A stretch of DNA of 64,000 nucleotides, taken from contig NBIV01000303.1 of NCBI GenBank assembly GCA_003194525.1, positions 1-64,000 of the forward strand. The letters are read 5' to 3'. Source of the DNA: Gracilariopsis chorda. Taxonomy: Eukaryota; Rhodophyta; Florideophyceae; Gracilariales; Gracilariaceae. Below, piece by piece: positions 55,201 to 64,000 of the stretch. How positions within the stretch are numbered: position 1 is the stretch's first letter; the number at the start of each line of letters is the position of its first letter. The notes below the pieces were generated by a model. It searched no databases and had not been told where the DNA came from. It worked only from the letters and a program-made list of their open reading frames with translations. The position numbers and the translations under genes are program-made.

Positions 55201-55480
55201 CGCGGAGCTCCCGCGTTTTGACTTTCAAACTTCACAGCACACCGCGCACTTGCGTGTGTTTTGGCTCTTTGCAGGTCGCCCCGGCAACTCGCGGTGTCTC
55301 CTGTGAATGGGTTTGCCTTTGCGGATCGCCTTTCGCTACTTTGCGATGTTTCCCGCGAAGCAAACCGCTATCGCGTGGAATATCTTATGCTGTCTCGCCA
55401 CTTTTGGCAAACGCTCTCAATATGAGTCGCACATATCTGCTTTGCAGCTACATCATCAGTGCTTGAGTGGCCCTGTACTA
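52292..55480. other. Long intergenic stretch, no recognised gene
   Basis: About 3.2 kb. Open frames exist (53512-53748 plus, 78 codons, opposite a frame at 53454-53690 minus; 53933-54355 plus, 140 codons; 54815-55228 minus, 137 codons, Pro/Ser-rich), but none has a signal peptide, membrane segment or domain that I can support. Confidence 0.4.
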
Positions 55481-55559
55481 AACTGTGGCATTCAAGAGTT
55501 GTAGTTTACACTCCTACCATATCGGTGTTGCAACACGTCGGTGGGAGTTAGTTCACAAG

Positions 55560-56326
55560 GAAGGACTCCAACACTGCAGTTTATTTTTGGATTTGAAGCC
55601 AGCCATTCATGCGATGCGAGCAGCATTGGTCAGTATTAGGAGCAACTATCAGGCCCAGTTCGTTTTTCGGACTCGCTGAGTCCAGTTCTCGCTCTTCAAA
55701 AGTCTGTCCGACGACATTGTTTTAGCGCTCAACAGCTCACTTCTCTCGTAGGCGAGATTGATAGCACACATCCCATTCATATCATCTGGATACCGGCACA
55801 TATTGGAATAGATCATAACGAGCGAGTGGACAACCTGGCAAAGTCAGGCTTGGAGCTGCTACTGACATCTCAAGTAGCAGTGCCAATAGACTTCTTGATT
55901 GCGAAAGCACGCATACAGAAGACTGCACATACTCATGGCCTTTAACGACAATGGGCTGATTTTATGAAGTCCGACGCGGAAGCAAGAACAGCAGAGGTGT
56001 TATTAGCACTATTCTTTACGGGGCTCGTGTCAAATCTACATCCGATAGCGACATACCGCGAGAAGAAACGCTGTATGTGTGACTATCCGCGCAGGGAAAA
56101 GAAGGATGTTGAACACTACGTGCTCCGATGTCAGTTGACTAAACACGCCAGGAGAGAACACTTTCCGAGTTTGCGCAAGCGAAGGGGAAAGTGGGCCAAG
56201 GATATTAGTGGACAGTGGTCGCAGAAATTCCTTGGTTTCCTGAGGAGAGAAAGGTATCGTCAGCTAGATATGTTCTACCCTTACGTTTTAATCAGACATC
56301 CAGGACCCACAGTAAAGAAGAAGAAG
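55560..56326 (+). mobile_element. 5'-truncated LINE: RNase H and zinc-knuckle tail
   Basis: Broken frames carry the end of an RNase H domain (FLDLKPAIHAMRAALVSI, then HIIWIPAHIGI and HNERVDNLAKSG, the last needing frame changes). A 140-codon frame (55964-56386) follows with the LINE ORF2 C-terminal Cys/His knuckle: CMCDYPRREKKDVEHYVLRC, i.e. Cys-x-Cys ... His ... Cys. A (GAA)n tail at 56313-56326 marks the 3' end, after which the frame runs on into flanking DNA. RNase H plus knuckle fits an I/RTE-like or plant-L1-like LINE. Reverse transcriptase and endonuclease are missing, as usual for 5' truncation at insertion. Confidence 0.65.
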
Positions 56327-56389
56327 AAGCCAGCCAATTATATGCTACCCGGGGGGGGAAGGTTGGGTTTGGACTTCGTGAAATGAGTG

Positions 56390-58690
56390 GAAGTGCTCTT
56401 GTCGAACGAACAGAAAGGCTGAGCCCCGCTCTACGTGTACAGCGATCGCGTGCTTCACGCGTCGGCGTCCGTGCTAAGATTAGCCAATCACAGCGCGTTC
56501 TACGGCGCGCAGTTGAGCAGTCTACATGAGTTCACGTACCATTGCTCTCCGTCTCCCGAGGGTGAGGGTTACCTTCATCAGATGACTTTACGCCGAAAGC
56601 TCCTCCTCAGGTATCTTCCATTGGCTTCACTGAGCACTGCTCAGTGAATTCAATGGAAGATAGCCATCCTTCAACATAGGCCGATCGCCCTGTCATCCTG
56701 TACACCGAAAACGGAAAACAGGTTTCGTTCGTTTACTCCGTCGTCCAACTGCACTGCTCCTCGACTTGCTCTTGACCAGAATTCATGTCCCTGCAAAAAG
56801 AATTCATCGGCGCATGTGGCTCAAACGGATTCTCTAATTCTTCCCTCTCGCTTTCTATGCCCGCATCTCTCGTGAGAAAAACTGAAAGTATGCAGTGATC
56901 GTACCGTTAACAACTCATATCTCCCGCACACCAGTCAAATCTTCCTTCTCACTTCATTCTTTCCAGATCCGAGCAGCCTCATCCGGCGTAATAAGAACGC
57001 ATTTGTATTGTTGTCCGTTCTAGTACTATCATTTTTTCCTCCGAATGCTTCCATTTCTCGAATCTTACCTAGGGCGGCTCATCAAATCTGACATTTTCTC
57101 AACGTCAGAACATACAAAACGGAATAGTGAAAAGGAATGGCTGAAGCAAAGTGGGAAATGATGCAGGTATTGATTGGATTAAGGTGACCGCTCAGGAGTT
57201 CATTTGAATTGACACAGGCGATTGATGGCGATGAGCTCTACATATTTCCACCTTCGTGACAGAACAATGGACGAATCAGAGAAGGTATTTTATTGGAGCG
57301 ATGTCCGTAGGCCCATGCTCTCACACCCTTAGCGAGACTTGGGTGGCTGCACAAATTATTATGTGTATCTTACTTGTTCGAGAGGTTCTGTACGTCTCTC
57401 TCGGCATTCGATATTGATTTGATTTCACATACTTGCCAGACAGACTGGGACCTACCAACTGCCAACCATAACAAATGCCATGCTGGTCGTTCCTTGCGTT
57501 GACTGAAGATCATATAATGGCTCCCTTCCGGATAGAATCTAACTAATCAATGCCACTCAAAGTCGTTCCCGTGTTCTGTTGTGGAATGTATTTCTCTTTC
57601 CTACTTTTTGGGCGGAACTTATTCAACTTTACCGCCCTCCCACCGTACAGACTATTTACCCAGTTCACATTGCTGCTATCCAACGACTTCGTTCGTTTAT
57701 ACTGCGCCGGACTTGCTACAAGCAACTGTCGCGCTGGGGGGACGAGAAACTGCTCCCTGGACACTCTTCTGCGTCTCGACATTGATGAGGAAGATATTGC
57801 TTTCCTCTAGGCGAAAGAAACCTGTCGGCAATGAGCCAACTTTCCCGAAAGTGTGGTTCAGAAACCATTCTGGTTCGAAGCGTTTTGGCGGCAGCACGTG
57901 AGCGGAATATGGTAACTTTAGCCAACAGTAGAGATGAGCTACGTTTCCAATGTAATACTACCATAAAAAGATAACAACGTGCCTTCATGAGCAGTTCCAG
58001 TGCCCATCGGGCCGCGGAATCCTAAGTTCATCGAACTTCATTTAGAGTAACGTATTTGCCACAAGGGATTTTGGACAAGTTTTACCTCTTTTGGCTTGCT
58101 CTTAGACTCATCTGATAGAAAACATCGACGCATTCCAATACTTGGTATGCCCAGCCTACTTTCTGAAGGGAGGGGCGTACTGGTTTCACTATTTGGTTCT
58201 GATATTTTTTCGGGACAAACGAAACAATATATGAGCATGGTTTGAGAAACGTCTTGGTTGGTACGGTGCGAGGAAAACCTCCAGAAATGCTTCACCTTAT
58301 TGGAGAATTGCCGCTTTCTGAGCACATGAACATTTCATTACAACGCAATGCACCACTTGCACTCACGCAGCTTTGAGATCGTCGCAGGCTTTCTCCAGGC
58401 TGGAAACCTTTCTTGACGTCAGTTTCTTGTGTGTTCATCACTATTCTTCTCTAATACATTTTCTGACTTGCTGACTGTAGGGTTCTTAGAGAGATGCAAC
58501 CGGTTTCGGATGAGCATTTGAAGAAGATAGTCAATACACGGTTACCACGATCTTTGCCAGTGGTTGCAATGAACCCGGGCACGATTGGTTCGATCGGGGG
58601 ACTGAGAATCACACCAATATTGTTCCCCGCACAAGGACTTAATTTCAGTTAAACGCACATCAAACTCTGTATGAACGATTCGAGTGCAGA
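56390..58690. other. Intergenic, nothing recognised
   Basis: About 2.3 kb. Frames at 57543-58325 occur on both strands over each other and show no motifs. No repeat of the families in this window was noticed. Confidence 0.4.
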
Positions 58691-58956
58691 ATGTTTCACG
58701 TATGGAGTATGGTGTGATGCATCGTTTGAAAGGTTATGCTCACGGGTCGCGATTCAGAATGGACCTCACTCGGTGAAGTGAGTCGGATCGCGCTGAGAGG
58801 TTTTGCAGCGGTGGCGCTTCGGTGAGCGAGCCCTTTGGAACGTGGTGGCGACGAGGATGAAGGTCTGCTTAGTGCGGTGCTAAGAACGGGGGAAACCTGT
58901 GATCGTGTAGGGTGGTGGTGATAATAAAACGCTGTGCAAAGCAGTGAAATAAGCAA

Positions 58957-60990
58957 AACAAACTGTACCTTCAAGGCGTCAACACGTGTGACGAGCGATA
59001 TGCAAGCAGTGAAAGACAGAATGGACGGCAGCAAATCGGGCATGATACTCTTCGGCGTCTCAAACACATCCATGCAACGAAGCAATACATGTCTGACGGA
59101 GCGGCGCGAATGGACTCTGGGAAACGATTGTGTGTCTCTTTGGGCGGGAGAGAAATGCTTTAGGGAGAATGGTACTGGGGCTTCTTGGATGGGCAGATGA
59201 GTCGAAGGGGGAGTTTTCGCGGCTGTTTTGGACATTGATCGAGAGGGCTTGTTAGCAAGAATGGGCTTGTTACAGTAGTTTCCGGACTCGAATGACGCTG
59301 AAGCACTGTTTTCTATGCGCTGCTTTGGTGAGTTGAGTGAGTCGGTGCTGTTTGAGCGGCACAGTATTTCGGTGAGAGGTGGTGGATACTGCTGTCCGCT
59401 TCTCACTTTGATGGCTGGGGTGCTGGCATTGTGGCCGAGCGGTGCGAAGCAGGGAATGCGCTGAGATGGGGGGCGTTTGTGATTGCGCGTGCGCTTGTGG
59501 CGGTGTGAGGTGCGCTTGGCGTTTGCTTTGGTGGAAGACGAGAAATTGTATGAGATTGTTGCGAGCGGGGGAGACCGTAGACAGTTCGGCGTGAAGGGCG
59601 CGAAGAGCAACGGCGATAACGGCGCGGACTCGATGCTGCGGCCGCTTGGAGAGGAACGAGACAGTTAGGCGGTGGGGGGAAGGGTTAGAATTTCAAGCAA
59701 CGTGTAGAAGAGTATTTATTAAATTCTGGAGGATGGCGACGACGATGGCTCAAGCTCAGTGAGCGATTGCGATCGATCGCATCGCTCTCCGTCAGATCAA
59801 ACATCGTCCTCAGAGTCGTTGTGGTGGGTTTCAAGTTTCTTTTACGCACCCATTTCCCTCCCTGGGTACAGCTCAGTCTGCTGGGACTCAGCTGTGAGCG
59901 ACAAGGTTGTGACCTACCGCTCGATGAGAAGCTTATACTTCTCACCCAGTCCCTTTTTATCAAGCCATAAAGATCGTCAACAGGAAGGAGGACAATAAGC
60001 GGATGTGGTGCGCACGCGAAGCGGCATGTGGCCGTCGGTTGGCTCTTCCGAAAAGGCACGCCGCGTGTCACGGCGCTTTTCGTTTCTTCTCTGTGTTTTT
60101 GGCGAGATATTTACTTGTTTGCTTTAGATTCAATGGGTGTGGGGTGCGGACTTGTTCGTTGCGTTGAATACGGAGCGGCGAAGCTTGACTTCCGTATGGA
60201 ATCCTTCAACTATTTGTGTATCAGATTCTTCTGGCACTATAGAGTCGGCACCGACCGTCAGGCTAGGTAACTGTAGAAACGCTAGCCTAGCAACATACCC
60301 ACCCTGCCGCTGCACCTAGATCCGTTTCTTGCGCTTATTCACCAAATTCCTGTGCATCTTACCCAACCCCACCTCGCTATAACTGCTTTTCATACCTTGT
60401 GGACGTGACTCCCATTCCCAAACTAAACTATAACATATCAAGCTGGAAGTCTCGTATCAAAGCAAACGGGGCTCGAGTCTCGTAGACACGAAACAATGCA
60501 ACAAAAACGTATGAGAAATCTTTCAACTAAATCCGAAACAACGTTACGTAGAAGGGCAACTGTCCTCTTCCTTTGGTACTAAGAAATCTCTAAGGATCAT
60601 TCATCATGTTCAGAAAAGGGATAATATTTTATTGCTTTTTCCTTGTGAATGGATGCATATCACGGCCACTTCCACACGCAGTCAAAGCTACGCTAGCCTT
60701 TCACGCACACACGTTGCTGTGACAGAAGAACTTGTCTAGCTTTCAATGAGTACACCAAAGATGAGAGAGTTATATTTCCCGGTCTCTTAGAGCGGGATAG
60801 TGTTGATGGTACCACCGGAAGACGGGACAGTGTTTCCACTACCATCAGCAGCAACCAGGTCACTACCGCTCTGCGAAACGACAGTCATAGTGCTGCCGTC
60901 TTGAAGCGTAACGCGAGCAATGTAAATGAAAGCAAACACAGTTGTCGGGATGAAACTAGTTCCAAAAGCAGTGAGCGACCCGGATACCTG
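58957..60990. repeat. Segmental duplication, copy 2 (twin at 3905-5936)
   Basis: Near-identical to 3905-5936, same orientation, 55.05 kb away. It ends abruptly at 60990, inside the secreted-protein gene, where unrelated sequence starting TGTTGCGCGGC takes over. Either the duplication stopped here or a later insertion removed the rest. Confidence 0.9.
60787..60990 (-). pseudogene. 3' fragment of the secreted-protein gene
   Basis: The last 67 codons of the gene at 5733-6464 are repeated here almost unchanged (VSGSLTAFGTSFIPTTVFAF to the terminal GGTINTIPL). Upstream coding sequence, signal peptide and promoter are missing; the open frame simply runs on into foreign sequence. It is a dead partial copy made by the segmental duplication. 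Confidence 0.85.
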
Positions 60991-61690
60991 TGTTGCGCGG
61001 CAGCAAAATGCTGCATAAAGAAAAACATCAGGATATTTTACCATATCCTGGTTGGCGCATTTGCGCGGCTTTCCACGTCAGACAATGAGGCTTGTCTGCG
61101 CAGGCAGTCTGGTCGAACCTCGATGTCTGTTCATCACCTACCAGACTGCCGCACCGGTAGATAGGCCCGGGCGGAGTTCCTCAGAGAGGAAGTCCACCTT
61201 CAAGCAGGATGTGAAAAACAGAAAACTACGGAAGTCTGTCAGATTGATGCACTGAGGTTAGTTTTGGATCACTTCATCCTTGCCAAGATGGACCCGAATA
61301 CCAGCCCGGCCAACAATAAGACCGAGAAACTCGGTTTTATCAATCAATAAAGAGCACTTCTTCGGAGAAGCATAAAACTGATGCTGTCCTAAACGCTCGA
61401 GCACATTGCGGATATGTTTCAAGTGCTCTTCACAGGTGCTGCTGCTGTAGCTTAGCAGATCACCCATATAGACAAGCAGACAGCGGTCAATTCAATCCTT
61501 GAAGACCCGATCCATCAGGGATTGGAATGCATCAGGCGCATTACAGAGTCCCATGGGCATGACCAGGTATTCAAACTGACCTTACTTCGAGTAGAACGCA
61601 GTCTTCTTAATGTCACTCGCACGTAATCGAATCTGGTGGAAACCAGTTTTCAAGTTTGGGATAAGATTCTACTCGGTTGTACGACGGATG
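60991..61690 (-). mobile_element. Ty3/Gypsy fossil fragment (reverse transcriptase part)
   Basis: A minus-strand stretch contains part of a Ty3/Gypsy-type reverse transcriptase. It is a short, broken piece of an element different from the young Gypsy at 15998-27568, with several breaks, and it is older than that copy. It begins right at the truncation point of the segmental duplication with TG, which could be an LTR start, but no second LTR was found. Confidence 0.6.
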
Positions 61691-61699
61691 CATGCATAT

Positions 61700-63115
61700 T
61701 TCCACAGCCTTCAAGATAACGCCTCTGGAAACAAAACTGGTCAGACACCCATACAAAGATATAATAACATGGTTTGCAATCTACAAGGGGCGTTTGACAT
61801 GAAACTGGACGGAACACATGTCCAGAATTCTTCACCTTCCGCTTTATGGTGCGCCAAAATGGCGCACCAAACACAGTTGCATCCCAGACCAAGTCATGGT
61901 CGATTGATGGTGATAGATAATTCTTATACCCCTCATTTCCTTGCCAGGCAACTGTATGTAATCATTGATGGCGAGTGCGGGGCCTTAGGAACCATTCGAT
62001 GTACTGTTGGTCGGATACGATACGCGGTCGAAGTGTTTCTGAGTAGCGCGATAGGCGAGAAGAACAGGCACAAAAATGCTCAGAGGTCTCTCTGAGTTCT
62101 GCCCCCTTCCTCCAGAGTTCTTCCTCCGAAGGCAGGCTTATTTATTCTCTAGTTCTACTACGCGCAGCCTTCCACTAGAAGGCACCTACGACTGCTTAGG
62201 TTGCGTGTGCACTGCGTGGACTACCACGCAATTCAAACTGCTTCAGTTTGAATTTTGGTGCTTCTTCTGGAAACAACTGTTTCCGCTTTGGGGAATTGCC
62301 GCAATAGTTAACATGTACCAACGTCGACGGTATCCATTGTCCCGCTCTATAGGAGGCCTTTGAGAACCTCAGATATGCAAAGAGAGGAAACTGGCGTTTT
62401 GTGCATGTTTTAAACAAGGACGACGGTAAAGGTGTAGAAAAGACGGGGTTCATTGTCTTCACGGATCGGTCAATTGTTTCATTCTATTATAATGACTTGG
62501 CCGATATTTCTACGCTACGAAGTCACCCACCAGACCAACATGCGTCCACTTGCGTTCATGGCCTTGCACCACTCGAGAGATGGATCGGAGATGAGGCTCT
62601 GCGACCGACAACACTATAGGTTTCATTCACAATAGTGGCGTATAACCTCTTCATGAATGAGGTCGACCAATTTGATCAATTTCGAAACACGTCTGCAACA
62701 CAAAGAAAAAAAGCGCGCCACGAGGAGCATTCTGACATTCGTCTTAGATGAAAGTATTGTAAACGCTCACGTGTTGCTGAAGGCCATACAAAGCGCCGGA
62801 GAGAACATAACAACGTTCGAACCATGAAGCACCACATCATAATACACTTGGTGCGCGAACATGTTCAGTACAAACAGGAAAGAGCTGAGCGTACTCCAAT
62901 ATCTACAGCAATTGAAAACCATATAAGCCTCGTGAAGAAGTCGACATTGCAACCACATATACTACTAGAAACGGTTTGTAAGAAGAGACTGCACTGTATT
63001 TTGTGCAAACTGTTGTTCAAAGGAGAGCGTGGGAGGTATAACAAGCTCTCCGGTGTGGAATGCAGGCAAAGGTTCCATGTCAAATGCTTCTCTTTCTTTC
63101 ACCACAAGGAAATTT
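61700..63115 (+). pseudogene. PiggyBac-type transposase relic
   Basis: Plus-strand pieces in more than one frame follow the order of a DDE_Tnp_1_7 transposase. MVIDNSYTPHFLARQLY with GALGTIRC matches the VMDNFYTS...GTVR block. VAYNLFMNEVDQFDQFR matches the conserved Y-x-x-x-M-x-x-VD block (third catalytic Asp). The Cys-rich C terminus (LHCILCKLLF, then VECRQRFHVKCFSFFHH) matches the terminal zinc-binding domain. A segment at about 62100-62340 does not fit the family and may be an insertion. Stops at several points show the copy is dead. Terminal repeats and the TTAA target site were not identified. Confidence 0.7.
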
Positions 63116-63119
63116 TTAG

Positions 63120-64000
63120 GGAAACAATACCTGATATATTCGACGCAATATCCGCTGTGCAAAGATCTTTGGCGTCACGCTACCGTCGAGAGCCCTTTGA
63201 CACCCCTACATCTACGTTGGAAGCAGCACATGTGCTGCGCAACAAGTGCAATTATTCTTCTTTGAATCATATGTGTGCCCCATTATCGTCTGGCCAGAGG
63301 GTATGGATGCCGTCGAGTGCGCATTGAGGGATCTGACTCTGATTTCCGTTCCCCAGAAATCCGTAACGCTCGTAAACGTACACTTTATTAGCCTTCGCTC
63401 GCACTTGGTTGTTGTTTGCGTGACATATTGCTGGTAAAGAATGTTCCACAATTTCCTTTTCGACGATGCTGGGCCCTTGCTGCATCCAATAGCAAGAAGT
63501 TCCTTTTCATTTCGTGCATGAGACTTCTTCTTTTTGAGGAGTTATTGCTGGAATGTTGAACTGTGTTTGAGCGCGGAATGTCTCGTGTTGCGGTTTGATT
63601 TCTTTTGGACGAGGTAGTATTTCGGAAGTCGATGCCTCTGACGCAGGTGCAGTGTCTGAGATATTTTCTCTATTTTTATTGCAGTGTCGAGTTTGCTGTT
63701 GAAGGGAAATACTTTTTCAGCATGTAAAGTCACTTATGGGAGCAACAATTATAAGATTGATGTTCCTCGACGATAATGATATGCCTCTGAGAGACCTGAC
63801 GAAATACCAAAGACGAGAAAGCTTAGAAGTCTGAGATGGCGCATTATGGGAGCCATGAAAATTTTGCTACGCTTGCTTACGGGGGGCGATTGGTCCGTCT
63901 GGACGTAGTTTGGAGCGGTACTGGGACAGGAGATCGCGGTTCTGGACCGGAGGGGAAGTAGGACAAGGGGTCGTGGGTCCGGACGTCAACAAGGAGCGGT
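63120..64000. other. Window end, nothing recognised
   Basis: Short overlapping frames on both strands without motifs. The last 150 bp are G-rich and may start another feature beyond the window. Confidence 0.35.

Noticed and set aside
58696-59610. 304-codon minus frame as a real gene
   Set aside because: Crosses the edge of the segmental duplication, so part of it is chance extension into unique sequence; no domain seen.
1-64000. tRNA or rRNA genes
   Set aside because: No cloverleaf with TTC-A-A-type T-arm or rRNA core stretch was recognised by eye; tRNAscan or Infernal would be needed to exclude them.

Overview
The window looks like nuclear DNA of a multicellular red alga, with a Chondrus-like florideophyte as best guess. 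This is inference: host genes are mostly intronless or carry a few very short introns, lie in small islands, and are separated by long non-coding stretches and dense nested transposons. The host genes are of eukaryotic type (Hedgehog-type Hint protein, SVOP-like MFS transporter, CK1-type pseudokinase, FkbM methyltransferase with an N-terminal membrane anchor). No organism-specific marker was found, so the assignment is tentative.

Layout. 0.4-3.7 kb: minus-strand Ulp1-protease and FAR1-type zinc-finger ORFs, either a MULE-like relic or a spliced gene. 3.9-5.9 kb: one copy of a 2-kb segmental duplication whose twin lies at 59.0-61.0 kb; it carries the 3' half of a cysteine-free secreted-protein gene (5.7-6.5 kb). 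A diverged paralogue of that gene lies at 10.0-10.8 kb. 13.5-14.6 kb: FkbM-family methyltransferase. 15.1-29.05 kb: a PIF/Harbinger DNA transposon (DUF6818/Myb-like ORF on the plus strand, DDE transposase on the minus strand) interrupted by a very young, apparently whole 11.6-kb Ty3/Gypsy chromovirus with 807-bp LTRs, a 5-bp target duplication and an extra ORF antisense to gag-pol. 29.8-31.0 kb: secreted Hint (Hog-domain) protein. 31.7-45 kb: repeat-rich block with LINE-like tails, two Tc1/mariner relics and two Helitron copies side by side, one of them holding a solo LTR of the same Gypsy family. A two-repeat secreted protein lies at 36.2-36.8 kb. 46.0-47.9 kb: four-exon membrane-protein gene with ionotropic-glutamate-receptor architecture. 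48.7-50.5 kb: SVOP/sugar-porter-like MFS transporter. 51.4-52.3 kb: CK1-family pseudokinase. 55.5-56.3 kb: LINE RNase H and zinc-knuckle tail. 59-63 kb: second copy of the duplication, a Ty3/Gypsy fossil piece and a PiggyBac relic.

The host genes do not form an operon-like system. Several encode secreted or membrane proteins (signal peptides or membrane anchors in the 5.7, 10.0, 13.5, 29.9, 36.2, 46.0 and 48.7 kb genes). The most unusual signals are the very dense 4-6 bp micro-hairpins across the young Gypsy element, its antisense ORF, the glutamate-receptor-like gene with three in-phase short introns, and two adjacent Helitrons that keep complementary halves of the Rep-helicase.
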